Origin: Aphanothece sacrum FPU1
GTDB taxonomy: Bacteria; Cyanobacteriota; Cyanobacteriia; Cyanobacteriales; Microcystaceae
Assembly (NCBI RefSeq): GCF_003864295.1
Contig: NZ_BDQK01000003.1
Location: forward strand, 171,642 to 235,641
Direction: 5' to 3'
DNA: 64,000 bases
Part shown: piece by piece, positions 1-8,060 of the stretch
How the letters are laid out: each line of letters starts with the position of its first letter
Numbering within the stretch: position 1 is the first letter of the stretch
Notes under the pieces: model-generated
What the model was told of the DNA's origin: nothing
The model's database searches: none
The model's input: the letters and a program-made list of their open reading frames with translations, nothing else
Position numbers and translations under genes: made by a program

Positions 1-2
1 GT

Positions 3-203
3 AGTAGCCGTTATGGTGGAACACTTGGTTCGAGTATTGGAGATACTGTAGATATTTTGCCAGCTAATCGTTATGCGACAGGGACTTTTAAGTACCAGGC
101 CGTACCTGAACCTGAACCCCTGGCTATGTTAGGTGCAGGAACCGCCATTGCATTGGGTGCCAATTTTAAACGCAAACTTGCCAAGAATAGCAAGAAAAAA
201 TAA
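3..203 (+). CDS. PEP-CTERM sorting-domain protein (C-terminal part)
   Basis: Open frame entering from the left window edge and ending at TAA 201-203; only the last 66 residues are visible. The tail has the PEP-CTERM layout: VPEPEP, then a short hydrophobic stretch (LAMLGAGTAIALGA), then a basic end (FKRKLAKNSKKK). In this family the tail directs secreted proteins to exosortase-dependent sorting or anchoring at the cell surface. The same tail grammar ends the complete gene at 10866-11555, so the two are probably paralogues of one surface-protein group. The function of the missing N-terminal part cannot be judged. Confidence 0.88.
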   Translation, partial: SSRYGGTLGSSIGDTVDILPANRYATGTFKYQAVPEPEPLAMLGAGTAIALGANFKRKLAKNSKKK

Positions 204-237
204 ATTAGCTGATGTTTATTAGCTATAAACGATAATT

Positions 238-273
238 AAAGATAGTCCTCTCGTTAATTCTAGGGGACTTTTC
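238..273 (+). repeat. Leader-region repeat, copy 1 (second copy at 970-1005)
   Basis: A 36-bp stretch just upstream of the DUF4258 gene matches 970-1005, upstream of the coiled-coil gene, at 32 of 36 positions. Both contain TTAATTCTAGG followed by GACTT and both sit 6-21 bp before a start codon. It may be a duplicated promoter or leader, or the scar of a gene-cassette insertion between the two copies. Confidence 0.7.
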
Positions 274-279
274 AAAAAG

Positions 280-588
280 ATGAAATCATTAGATAATATT
301 TGCCAACAACTAAAATCTGGACAATTTGATTTAACACGCCATGCTTTGAAGCGTGTAGTTGAACGGAATATATCTAAACAAGAAATTATGGATACTGGGA
401 AAAATGCCATAATTATTGAAGATTATCCCAATGATAAATACACACCCAGTTGTCTTTTGTTAGGATTTACCCAAGAAAATAGACCATTACATATCCAAAC
501 ATCTCGTTTAGATTCTCCCAGAACGACTATTATTACCCTATATGAACCTAATAAAAACGAATGGATTAATTATTCACAACGGAGGTAA
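280..588 (+). CDS. DUF4258 family protein, putative toxin of a TA-like pair
   Basis: 102-residue basic protein with the DUF4258 look: an N-terminal helix followed by an FDLTRHALKRVVERNIS segment (His/Arg-rich), then a beta-rich half with IIEDYPNDKYTPSCLLLGF, PLHIQTS and ITLYEPNKNEW. DUF4258 proteins are commonly paired with small zinc-finger antitoxins and resemble RelE/MqsR-fold RNases by context. The gene is followed after 2 bp by a YgiT-type zinc-finger gene, the usual order toxin then antitoxin. Catalytic activity is inferred from the family and context, not shown. Confidence 0.8.
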   Translation: MKSLDNICQQLKSGQFDLTRHALKRVVERNISKQEIMDTGKNAIIIEDYPNDKYTPSCLLLGFTQENRPLHIQTSRLDSPRTTIITLYEPNKNEWINYSQRR

Positions 589-590
589 AA

Positions 591-824
591 ATGTCTAATT
601 GTTATAATTGCGGTTCAGATGAATTACAAGATAAATTTGTTAATGAAACCTTTGAGATTAAAGGAAAATTGATTTTAATTGAAAATATTCCTGCTCAAGT
701 TTGTTGTCGTTGTGGAGAGATAATTTTTAGTAGTGAAACTGCTGAAAAAGTCCGTCTGATGATTCAAGGAGAAACTAAACCGACAAAATCTATTCAAGTC
801 GATGTCTTTGCTTATCAAGGTTAA
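591..824 (+). CDS. YgiT-type (MqsA-like) zinc-finger protein, putative antitoxin
   Basis: 77 residues. Two CxxC pairs (CYNC at residues 4-7 and CCRCGE near residues 38-43) form the zinc-binding N-terminal domain seen in YgiT/MqsA proteins; the middle reads FEIKGKLILIENIPAQVC, typical of the family. It lacks the C-terminal HTH of full MqsA, as most partners of DUF4258 genes do. It starts 2 bp after the DUF4258 stop with a GGAGG just upstream of the ATG, so the two are co-translated. Expected to neutralise the upstream protein (inference). Confidence 0.82.
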   Translation: MSNCYNCGSDELQDKFVNETFEIKGKLILIENIPAQVCCRCGEIIFSSETAEKVRLMIQGETKPTKSIQVDVFAYQG

Positions 825-969
825 ACTATATTTTCGGTTAATCAATTCTTTTTATCAGGGAACGTATAGTTTTCTTGTGTTTTTTCTTTCCCATTACAAT
901 TGTACATTGATTTATGGTGTTGAAGGTCATCCTATCATATACTGAAGATAAGATGCCGTAACCGATCAT

Positions 970-1005
970 AAAGATAGTTCTCTAGTTAATTCTAGGAGAC
1001 TTGTC
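970..1005 (+). repeat. Leader-region repeat, copy 2
   Basis: Second copy of the 36-bp segment found at 238-273, here ending 21 bp before the ATG of the coiled-coil gene. Four substitutions separate the copies. No inverted repeat or ORF lies inside it. Confidence 0.7.
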
Positions 1006-1026
1006 GAATATTGGAGAATAACCCAG

Positions 1027-1578
1027 ATGTCAAAGATAACAGAAAGTGATCTCAAAAGATTAGAAGACTTAATTATAGGTAGTTTTGATAGGTTAGAAAA
1101 AGGTCAGAATGTCTTAGAAACTCGATTAAGTACAATTGAGACTCGATTAAATTCCCTTGAAATAGGACAAACAGAACTTAAAGAGGAAATTAAAACTCTT
1201 GAAATAGGACAAATAGAACTTAAAAAAGAAATTAACGAGAAAAGTCAAACTCTTAAAATAGGACAAACGGAAATCAAGGGAGAAATCAAAACCCTTGAAA
1301 TAAAACAAACAGAAATTAAGGAAGAAATTAGTGAGAAAAGTCAAACTCTTACAATAGGACAAACGGAAATTAAGGGAGAGATTAAAACCGTTGATGCTAA
1401 ACTCAATGGAGTAAGCGAGAGAATTAAAATAATAGAAGGAGCAATACTAAAAATTCCAGATCTCGCAGAAAAGGTAGGAGAATTAAAGAATTGGAGACAG
1501 ATAGTAATTATAACAATAACAGCGACTATCAGTAGTGTAGTTGGTTGGGTAATTCGCGGGGGAAACCTCAAACCTTAA
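1027..1578 (+). CDS. Coiled-coil protein with C-terminal membrane anchor
   Basis: 183 residues, no recognised family beyond cyanobacterial coiled-coil/TM proteins. Residues about 20-120 consist of repeated LEIGQTELKEEIKT-like units (about 14 residues, variants IGQTEIKGEIKT, IKQTEIKEEIS), a long Lys/Glu coiled coil. Residues about 158-176 (IVIITITATISSVVGWVI) form one membrane segment close to the C terminus. The layout suggests a tail-anchored rod, possibly oligomeric. The repeats are similar at DNA level, so copy number may vary between strains. No partner gene is evident. Confidence 0.75.
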   Translation: MSKITESDLKRLEDLIIGSFDRLEKGQNVLETRLSTIETRLNSLEIGQTELKEEIKTLEIGQIELKKEINEKSQTLKIGQTEIKGEIKTLEIKQTEIKEEISEKSQTLTIGQTEIKGEIKTVDAKLNGVSERIKIIEGAILKIPDLAEKVGELKNWRQIVIITITATISSVVGWVIRGGNLKP

Positions 1579-1611
1579 GAATAAAAATAGACTTAAAAAT
1601 AACAGTTTATG

Positions 1612-1639
1612 GTAGGGGTCAACGGCCGTTGACCCCTAC
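1612..1639. repeat. Perfect 28-bp palindrome, GTAGGGG-ended family
   Basis: Left half GTAGGGGTCAACGG is the exact reverse complement of the right half. Further copies lie at 15397-15424 (identical) and 49127-49154 (one central change). Located between the convergent coiled-coil and Uma2 genes, where it may act as a bidirectional transcription stop; its dispersal suggests a small mobile palindrome. Confidence 0.85.
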
Positions 1640-1646
1640 TTAAAGT

Positions 1647-2363
1647 TTAAATATTATTAAGGTCAATTCCTAATTCTTTTAACTTTTCTTCTAAAATTCT
1701 CCTCTGTTCTTTTTCTTGTTGTAATTGAGATTCAAATTCATCTGCTCTTTGTCTTTCCTCATCTGCTCTTTTGGTTTCTTGTTCTCTTAATTTTCCTAAC
1801 TCTACAAATGTTAAAAATTTATCTCCATCAGGACGAAAAATTGCTAAAGTTTCTGCATTTAATTCAAATTTAATGCCTAATCTTGGACTCACCCAATTTT
1901 CTATATCTTCAATCACAGTTAATTCATTTTCCTGACGTAACCATCCCTGTAAATCTATTTTATCAGGATCATAAAGATAATATTCTTCTATGCCATGATG
2001 TTCATAAAATTTAAACTTTTTCGCCATTTCTAATAAACGATTTCCTGGGGATAATATCTCAAAAACTACTTGAGGTGCCATATTATTTTCTTCCCATTGT
2101 CGATAAGAACCTCTATCTCCTTTCGGTCTTCCAATAACTATCATTATATCAGGAGCTTGACGAATTTTATTATCTCCTTGTCTGGGATACCATAATAAAT
2201 CACCGGCGACAAAAATATTAGGATTATCGGCAAATAATAATTCTAAATTCTCTTTAATAACGACTATCCAACGAAATTGTTTAGTATTATCTGACATAGG
2301 TTTGCCATCTTTTTCAGGATAGATAATAGTTGCATCAAGGGGAACTGATAATGATTGTGTCAT
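1647..2363 (-). CDS. Uma2 family endonuclease (DUF820), tandem copy 1
   Basis: 238 residues. Uma2/DUF820 proteins have a PD-(D/E)XK-type restriction-endonuclease fold and are strongly expanded in cyanobacteria; their biological role is unsettled. The core shows the expected acidic residues in APDIMIVIGRPKGDRGSY and QVVFEILSPGN, then YEHHGIEEYYLYDPD. The C terminus is a Lys/Glu coiled coil (KRADEERQRADEF...EEKLKELGIDLNN). It is one of three tandem copies on the same strand with 28-bp spacers, nearly identical over the first 200 residues. The copies differ mainly in the number of RADEERQ heptads: one here. Confidence 0.9.
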   Translation of the reverse strand: MTQSLSVPLDATIIYPEKDGKPMSDNTKQFRWIVVIKENLELLFADNPNIFVAGDLLWYPRQGDNKIRQAPDIMIVIGRPKGDRGSYRQWEENNMAPQVVFEILSPGNRLLEMAKKFKFYEHHGIEEYYLYDPDKIDLQGWLRQENELTVIEDIENWVSPRLGIKFELNAETLAIFRPDGDKFLTFVELGKLREQETKRADEERQRADEFESQLQQEKEQRRILEEKLKELGIDLNNI

Positions 2364-2391
2364 TGTTTTTCTTTTAGGTTAAAAAGGTGAC

Positions 2392-3087
2392 TTAAAGATT
2401 ATTAAGGTCAATTCCTAATTCTTTCAATTTTTCTTCTAACATTCTCCTCTGTTCTTTTTCTTGTTGTAATTGTTGTTGAAGATCATCTGCTCTTTTGGTT
2501 TCTTGTTCTTTTAACTTTCCTAATTCTACAAATGTTAAGAATTTATCTCCATCAGGACGAAAAATTGCTAAAGTTTCTGCATTTAATTCAAATTTAATGC
2601 CTAATCTTGGACTCACCCAATTTTCTATATCTTCAATCACAGTTAATTCATTTTCCTGACGTAACCATCCCTGTAAATCTATTTTATCAGGATCATAAAG
2701 ATAATATTCTTCTATGCCATGATGTTCATAAAATTTAAACTTTTTCGCCATTTCTAATAAACGATTTCCTGGGGATAATATCTCAAAAACTACTTGAGGT
2801 GCCATATTATTTTCTTCCCATTGTCGATAAGAACCTCTATCTCCTTTCGGTCTTCCAATAACTATCATTATATCAGGAGCTTGACGAATTTTATTATCTC
2901 CTTGTCTGGGATACCATAATAAATCACCGGCGACAAAAATATTAGGATTATCGGCAAATAATAATTCTAAATTTTCTTTAATAACGACTATCCAACGAAA
3001 TTGTTTAGTATTATCTGACATAGGTTTGCCATCTTTTTCAGGATAGATAATAGTTGCATCAAGGGGAACTGATAATGATTGTGTCAT
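2392..3087 (-). CDS. Uma2 family endonuclease (DUF820), tandem copy 2
   Basis: 231 residues, near-identical to its neighbours over the nuclease core. It lacks the RADEERQ heptad in the C-terminal coiled coil, having KRADDLQQQLQQEKEQ instead, and is therefore the shortest copy. The 28-bp spacer to copy 1 matches the spacer to copy 3, so the unit that duplicated comprised gene plus spacer. Near-identity means recent duplication or ongoing gene conversion. Confidence 0.9.
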   Translation of the reverse strand: MTQSLSVPLDATIIYPEKDGKPMSDNTKQFRWIVVIKENLELLFADNPNIFVAGDLLWYPRQGDNKIRQAPDIMIVIGRPKGDRGSYRQWEENNMAPQVVFEILSPGNRLLEMAKKFKFYEHHGIEEYYLYDPDKIDLQGWLRQENELTVIEDIENWVSPRLGIKFELNAETLAIFRPDGDKFLTFVELGKLKEQETKRADDLQQQLQQEKEQRRMLEEKLKELGIDLNNL

Positions 3088-3115
3088 TGTTTTTCTTTTA
3101 GGTTAAAAAGGTGAC

Positions 3116-3853
3116 TTAAAGATTATTAAGGTCAATTCCTAATTCTTTCAATTTTTCTTCTAAAATTCTCCTCTGTTCTTTTTCTTGTTGTAATTGAGAT
3201 TCAAATTCATTTGCTCTTTGTCTTTCCTCATCTGCTCTTTGTCTTTCCTCATCTGCTCTTTTGGTTTCTTGTTCTCTTAATTTTCCTAACTCTACAAATG
3301 TTAAGAATTTATCTCCATCAGGACGAAAAATTGCTAAAGTTTCTGCATTTAATTCAAATTTAATGCCTAATCTTGGACTCACCCAATTTTGTATATCTTC
3401 AATCACAGTTAATTCATTTTCCTGACGTAACCATCCTTGTAAATCTATTTTATCAGGATCATAAAGATAATATTCTTCTATGCCATGATGTTCATAAAAT
3501 TTAAACTTTTTCGCCATTTCTAATAAACGATTTCCTGGGGATAATATCTCAAAAACTACTTGAGGTGCCATATTATCTTCTTCCCATTGTCGATAAGAAC
3601 CTCTATCTCCTTTCGGTCTTCCAATAACTATCATTATATCAGGAGCTTGACGAATTTTATTATCTCCTTGTCTGGGATACCATAATAAATCACCGGCGAC
3701 AAAAATATTAGGATTATCAGCAAATAATAATTCTAAATTTTCTTTAATAACGACTATCCAACGAAATTGTTTAGTATTATCTGACATAGGTTTGCCATCT
3801 TTTTCAGGATAGATAATAGTTGCATCAAGGGGAATTGATAATGATTGTGTCAT
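3116..3853 (-). CDS. Uma2 family endonuclease (DUF820), tandem copy 3
   Basis: 245 residues from the ATG at 3853, which aligns with the starts of copies 1 and 2 (MTQSLSIPLDATIIYPEK). An in-frame ATG at 3895 would add 14 residues that have no counterpart in the other copies and overlap a dispersed palindrome, so it was not chosen. This copy carries two RADEERQ heptads and a few core substitutions (EEDNMAP, EDIQNW). As the most upstream of the three on the minus strand it probably carries the promoter of the array. Confidence 0.9.
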   Translation of the reverse strand: MTQSLSIPLDATIIYPEKDGKPMSDNTKQFRWIVVIKENLELLFADNPNIFVAGDLLWYPRQGDNKIRQAPDIMIVIGRPKGDRGSYRQWEEDNMAPQVVFEILSPGNRLLEMAKKFKFYEHHGIEEYYLYDPDKIDLQGWLRQENELTVIEDIQNWVSPRLGIKFELNAETLAIFRPDGDKFLTFVELGKLREQETKRADEERQRADEERQRANEFESQLQQEKEQRRILEEKLKELGIDLNNL

Positions 3854-3880
3854 CTTAATTGATCCATCATTTAATAATGA

Positions 3881-3908
3881 GTAGGGACAATTCATTAATT
3901 GCCCCTAC
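3881..3908. repeat. GTAGGGG-type palindrome with CAATTCAT core
   Basis: Imperfect 28-bp palindrome: GTAGGGACAATTCAT, then TAATTGCCCCTAC. Same core family as the perfect palindrome at 20285-20312. It lies between the Uma2 array and the DUF2996 gene. Confidence 0.7.
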
Positions 3909-3934
3909 AGTTAGGGTCTGTGAGTAAGTTCCCG

Positions 3935-4381
3935 TTAATTACGAGTCAGCCATTTTTGTCCGTTCAAACGTTGTAACGTATATAAAAGCATTAAATCCAA
4001 AGTAGTTTTACGTTCGTCAATCATAAAGGATTCAATGGTGCTGGGAATCTTGCCATTAAGTCCATAAGAAAAGGCTTTTTGTCCGTTAATATTTTCTTCA
4101 GGAAAATAAAGTTTAAACTGACGTTGACCACTTTTCCAAGTTCCAATAACTTGCCAACAGCTATCATCTGAATTTGCTCCAGAAATAGACACTTTCTCTT
4201 TAACAAAAGATAATTCTACATCCTTAAGTCCCTGCTTATTTAATTCTTGTTTTAGCGCAGGGGTAAAGTGTTGTTCCATAAATTCAGTGAAGGGTTTATC
4301 TTCAATAGCTGGAGGTTTCTCTTTTTTAGCTGCTGGTTTAGCTTCAGAAGTGGGAGTCGTGGGGGTAGTTTCATCTGTCAT
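3935..4381 (-). CDS. DUF2996 domain protein
   Basis: 148 residues. N-terminal 30 residues are Thr/Pro/Ala/Lys-rich and probably disordered; the remainder (FTEFMEQHFTPALKQEL, DDSCWQVIGTWKSGQRQFKLYF, IDERKTTLDLMLLYTLQRLNGQKW) matches the cyanobacterial DUF2996 family. Members are near-universal in cyanobacteria and have plant homologues; the biochemical role is not one I can state from the sequence. It stands alone here, with a HIP1 octamer in its upstream region. Confidence 0.82.
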   Translation of the reverse strand: MTDETTPTTPTSEAKPAAKKEKPPAIEDKPFTEFMEQHFTPALKQELNKQGLKDVELSFVKEKVSISGANSDDSCWQVIGTWKSGQRQFKLYFPEENINGQKAFSYGLNGKIPSTIESFMIDERKTTLDLMLLYTLQRLNGQKWLTRN

Positions 4382-4494
4382 AGTGGTTACTCAAATTGCG
4401 ATCGCGCTAAACAACTTAATTAAGTGATTATCTCTAGAATACGCTATCTTCTCAAAATAAGAAACATTTATCCCAAAATTTTTTATAAGTGGTT

Positions 4495-4818
4495 TTAGTA
4501 ATAAACTGAACCATCACGACGTTTATAAAAATGATAAGATGGTTTAATGCCGAATAAAGTTGGTAAGCCATCTACATCTAGACAAAAACAAATGGTTCCA
4601 TCTTTTTTGAGATGATAAGCTTCACCGGAAAATGTTAGATAATGTTCCTCAAACATTTTAACAGTAAACAGTTCTTCTGCTGGTTGTAACAATTCTAGAT
4701 AGGATTTTTGCTCAAATTCTTTGCCTACTGTTTCGACTGCTTGTTTAAGCAATTGATAATTATGTTTTAATTGTTGACGTTTTTGTGAGTTAAATAAAAA
4801 TAATTGATTAAGGTTCAT
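4495..4818 (-). CDS. Conserved hypothetical protein
   Basis: 107 residues, family not recognised. The N-terminal 45 residues are predicted helical (RQQLKHNYQLLKQAVETVGKEFEQ); the rest is beta-prone with many aromatic residues (YLTFSGEAYHLKKDGTICFCLDVDGLPTLFG, YHFYKRRDGSVYY). No signal peptide or membrane segment. It lies 113 bp beyond the DUF2996 gene on the same strand, so co-transcription is possible. Confidence 0.6.
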   Translation of the reverse strand: MNLNQLFLFNSQKRQQLKHNYQLLKQAVETVGKEFEQKSYLELLQPAEELFTVKMFEEHYLTFSGEAYHLKKDGTICFCLDVDGLPTLFGIKPSYHFYKRRDGSVYY

Positions 4819-4973
4819 TTTCTCGAATTAATCCCCTATTTCATGGCAAATTTACCTAAGATAAATCTCTGGCTGTTTCGTTACAGTCTTTTAACATTGA
4901 TCGCTTTTTGTTACCAAAATGTCGTAACCTAAACTATGATGCTTGATCTTACATAACAAATCTACCTTACTTT

Positions 4974-6170
4974 ATGTCATCAATTGCCCCTCATACTAAA
5001 GCTAAAGCTCTCAAACCAGGAAGTCGTCGTCCAGCGAAAGAACTCTGTAGTGAGTGTGGATTATGTGATACTTATTATATCCATTATGTGAAAGAAGCTT
5101 GTGCTTTTCTTAATCAACAAATTAAAGAACTTGAAGAAATTGCTCATGGATATTCTCGTAATTTAGACAATGAAGATGATTGGTATTTTGGGGTGCATCA
5201 AGAGATGATGGCTGCCAAAAAGAAAGAACCAATTGAAGGGGCGCAATGGACAGGAATTGTCAGTAGTATTGCTTGTAAAATGTTAACAGATGGTTTAGTT
5301 GAAGGTGTGGTTTGTGTTCAAAATACGAAAGAAGATCGCTTTCAACCTATGCCTATTATTGCCAAAAATCCTGAAGAAGTTTTAGCCGCAAGAGTTAATA
5401 AACCAACCTTATCCCCTAATTTATCTATTTTAGAACAGATAGAACAATCAGGGATGAAACGATTATTAGTCATTGGGGTAGGTTGTCAAATTCAAGCTTT
5501 AAGAGCAGTAGAAAAAGAATTAGGATTAGAGAAACTTTATGTATTAGGAACTCCCTGTGTAGATAATGTTACTCGTGAAGGCTTACAAAAGTTCTTAGAC
5601 ACTACAAGTAAATCTCCTGATACGGTGGTTCATTATGAATTTATGCAGGACTTTAGAGTTCATTTTAAACATGAAGATGGCTCAACTGAATTGGTTCCTT
5701 TTTTTGGCTTGAAAACTAATCAATTAAAAGATGTTTTTGCCCCTTCTTGTATGAGTTGTTTTGATTATGTGAACTCTTTGGCTGATTTAGTAGTAGGCTA
5801 TATGGGGGCAGAATTTGGCTGGCAATGGCTCGTTGTTCGTAATGATACAGGACGAGAAATGTTAGAATTAGTACAGGAACAAATAGACACTAAACCTGTC
5901 ATCTCTAAAGGGGATAGAAAACAAGCTGTTCAACAAAGTATTCCTGCTTATGATCAGGGTGTTACTTTACCAATGTGGGCAGCTAAATTAATGGGAGTTG
6001 TTATCGAGAAAATCGGGCCAAAAGGATTAGAATATGCTCGTTTTTCCATCGATTCTCATTTTACGCGGAACTATTTATATGTCAAACGCAATCATCCCGA
6101 AAAATTAGATGATCATGTTCCTGAATATGCTAAAAAAATCGTTTCTCAATATCAATTACCGGAGAAATAA
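4974..6170 (+). CDS. bciB: 3,8-divinyl chlorophyllide a reductase, ferredoxin type
   Basis: 398 residues, the usual length for the Slr1923/BciB branch of the FrhB (coenzyme F420 hydrogenase beta subunit-like) family. The protein reduces the 8-vinyl group of divinyl (proto)chlorophyllide using reduced ferredoxin, FAD and Fe-S centres, late in chlorophyll synthesis. Diagnostic Cys residues are present: CSECGLC near residues 24-30, the TPCVDN motif near 192-197 and PSCMSCFDYVN near 258-268. N-terminal KPGSRRPAKELCSECGLC is typical of the family. It is a single gene; a strong hairpin follows it at 6229-6269. Confidence 0.93.
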   Translation: MSSIAPHTKAKALKPGSRRPAKELCSECGLCDTYYIHYVKEACAFLNQQIKELEEIAHGYSRNLDNEDDWYFGVHQEMMAAKKKEPIEGAQWTGIVSSIACKMLTDGLVEGVVCVQNTKEDRFQPMPIIAKNPEEVLAARVNKPTLSPNLSILEQIEQSGMKRLLVIGVGCQIQALRAVEKELGLEKLYVLGTPCVDNVTREGLQKFLDTTSKSPDTVVHYEFMQDFRVHFKHEDGSTELVPFFGLKTNQLKDVFAPSCMSCFDYVNSLADLVVGYMGAEFGWQWLVVRNDTGREMLELVQEQIDTKPVISKGDRKQAVQQSIPAYDQGVTLPMWAAKLMGVVIEKIGPKGLEYARFSIDSHFTRNYLYVKRNHPEKLDDHVPEYAKKIVSQYQLPEK

Positions 6171-6228
6171 ATAAATTGTCAATTGTCCATTATTGAACCA
6201 ACCTCTTTGTTAGAATCAAATATCATGT

Positions 6229-6269
6229 AGGAGTTGTGACACAGGCATCTTGCCTGTGTCACAACTCCT
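6229..6269. terminator. 19-bp stem hairpin between convergent genes
   Basis: AGGAGTTGTGACACAGGCA, loop TCT, then the exact reverse complement. It lies between the convergent ends of bciB and the SpoIID-like gene and could end transcription from both sides, although no long T run follows. Part of the core (GCATCTTGCCTGTG) recurs at about 34513, so it also belongs to a dispersed palindrome family. Confidence 0.65.
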
Positions 6270-6281
6270 CCTTAAATTTCC

Positions 6282-7427
6282 TTAATTAAGATTAGTTAAT
6301 TGAGCATTTTGATAGTAATGGGAGAGAATTTGATCATAAAGAACCCCTTGTTGGGCAAGATAATAACTACCCCATTGACTTAGGCCAATACCATGACCAT
6401 AACCACGTCCATCAATTTGAAACGTACCATTATCAGTAGAAACCGTAAATAGGGTACTCTTAATATCAAGAGCTTGACGTAATTGATCATCAGTAATGCG
6501 CCGAGAACCTCTATTGCCTACCACTTTTAAGGTAATAATACGTCCATGAGGGGTTGTCCTTTCAGGAACTAGCGATCGCACATTTCCTACACCTCCTAAC
6601 AGACTCCCCAACTGACTTGCACTAAACGACTTACTCCAGGCAAAAACTGGGGCCTGTTGATCATAGTCTACTACCCCGCGTAAATAGGGCAAAGAAGAAT
6701 TCCACACATCTTCAACATTTTCCGTATGACCACCAGAAGAAGAATGAAAGGCTGCTAGAATGATTTTACCTTGATAGGTTAACACTTTTGCTATAGTGGC
6801 ATTCACCGCTTCAAAAGTGCTTAAATGTTCTGTTTCTAAACCCTTATAAACTTGAGTTTTGGTGGTAGTATCAAGATCATAAAAACGATTACTGGCCGTA
6901 TTACTTTTGTACAGTGCATAAGTACGAGCGACAACCGCTTGAGATTTGAGGGCCTCTAGGGGCCAAGTAGGATAAGCTTCGGCCCCGACCACACTATAAA
7001 GATATTTCTCTAAATCTACTAAATTGATGGCACTGACTCCATTTCCTTGTCGTAAGAGTCTTACCTTGCCACGATACCAGCGATCGCCTATCCAAACAAC
7101 CCCATCAAGTGTCGGTTCAATAACTAATTGGTTAGACTGCCATTGCTCAAGGCGAACTCCTGTTCTGTCTGGGGTGGCGTTAAAAGAATTTAAGGGGGAT
7201 AATTCTCCTAATTGTTTGCCTCCTGCGTCTCGGACAATGGCAGTGGTAGAACTGCCTACCCGAACACTATTGACCCCTTTTTGAATAGCGACCCTTAGTT
7301 CGGTTGCTTGTCCTGGAAGACAAAAGATAACCCAAAGTAATCCTATCAGCCAACTGCAAGATTTAAACGAAAATCCCAGAAATCTTAAGGGCCAGACAAA
7401 ATAGTCTGACTGCTGTTGCTGTCTCAT
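6282..7427 (-). CDS. SpoIID/LytB domain protein (amidase-enhancer family)
   Basis: 381 residues from the ATG at 7427, which has GGAG 8-9 bp upstream; an in-frame ATG at 7478 lacks a ribosome site. Residues 20-45 form a signal peptide or anchor (SCSWLIGLLWVIFCLPGQATE), so it acts in the periplasm. The SpoIID core is visible: VVGAEAYPTWPLEALKSQAVVARTYAL, the AAFHSSSGGHTENVEDVW motif, and the end segment GRGYGHGIGLSQWGSYYLAQQG. The family are peptidoglycan lytic transglycosylases or amidase stimulators acting on denuded glycan. Cyanobacteria do not sporulate, so a wall-remodelling role is inferred. Confidence 0.9.
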   Translation of the reverse strand: MRQQQQSDYFVWPLRFLGFSFKSCSWLIGLLWVIFCLPGQATELRVAIQKGVNSVRVGSSTTAIVRDAGGKQLGELSPLNSFNATPDRTGVRLEQWQSNQLVIEPTLDGVVWIGDRWYRGKVRLLRQGNGVSAINLVDLEKYLYSVVGAEAYPTWPLEALKSQAVVARTYALYKSNTASNRFYDLDTTTKTQVYKGLETEHLSTFEAVNATIAKVLTYQGKIILAAFHSSSGGHTENVEDVWNSSLPYLRGVVDYDQQAPVFAWSKSFSASQLGSLLGGVGNVRSLVPERTTPHGRIITLKVVGNRGSRRITDDQLRQALDIKSTLFTVSTDNGTFQIDGRGYGHGIGLSQWGSYYLAQQGVLYDQILSHYYQNAQLTNLN

Positions 7428-7613
7428 TGTTGAATTCTCCTCACACACATCCACAAATATGAAAATCTTATCGCACATTGAGGGAAGTGACAGGGGGTTT
7501 TTCTGCTCAAATCAAAAGATCGTCTAAAATTTTGTTAATTATTGTGTCAATATTTTAGGAATTGTCTAAATTCTCCTGTAGTTTATATAGACGAGTGTGG
7601 TTAACAAGTAATA

Positions 7614-7937
7614 ATGTCTCAAGAATCCTCCAAAAATCCTAGTAGCCATGTAGATTGCATTGATGATATTGAGCTTCATTACTGTTTTTGGGTCATGCGT
7701 GATAGTGAATCTTGGCAGCAGGCAGTCAAAGGTGATCTCAAGTTATCTCGTTGTGCTGCATCTCGACGAAAATTTCCCTATTTTATGAGTTTCAATCTAT
7801 CAGGAAGTTTGATTGTCCTAATTTTACTCACTGCGATCGCTTGGAATCGTCATCCTCAACTGAGTCAATCTTATCAAAATTTCACCAAAAAATTAACCAC
7901 TGAATTACTCTATTTACTGCCACATATGGATGATTAA
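7614..7937 (+). CDS. Hypothetical single-pass membrane protein
   Basis: 107 residues, unrecognised. The N-terminal half is soluble with HYCFWVMRDSESWQQAVKGDLKLSR, followed by one hydrophobic segment at about residues 62-76 (LSGSLIVLILLTAIAW) and a polar tail. The gene diverges from the SpoIID-like gene. Its stop is followed at once by a long heptamer tandem repeat. The conserved-looking aromatic N-terminal block suggests a real gene, but evidence is limited. Confidence 0.55.
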   Translation: MSQESSKNPSSHVDCIDDIELHYCFWVMRDSESWQQAVKGDLKLSRCAASRRKFPYFMSFNLSGSLIVLILLTAIAWNRHPQLSQSYQNFTKKLTTELLYLLPHMDD

Positions 7938-7938
7938 C

Positions 7939-8060
7939 AATTCATAATTCATAATTCATAATTCATAATTCATAATTCATAATTCATAATTCATAATTCA
8001 TAATTCATAATTCATAATTCATAATTCATAATTCATAATTCATAATTCATAATTCATAAT
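7939..8060. repeat. Heptamer tandem repeat (TTCATAA), about 17 copies
   Basis: Uninterrupted 7-bp repeat AATTCAT/CATAATT over about 122 bp, filling the whole space between the stop codons of two convergent genes; the stop of the downstream minus-strand gene (TTA, 8060-8062) is at its edge. Heptameric STRR-type arrays are common in cyanobacteria and vary in copy number. Degenerate short relatives occur at 15327-15356 and about 19435-19463. Confidence 0.97.

Noticed and set aside
1147..1571. Two minus-strand frames rich in Phe/Leu/Ser
   Set aside because: Antisense shadows of the Lys/Glu coiled-coil repeats.
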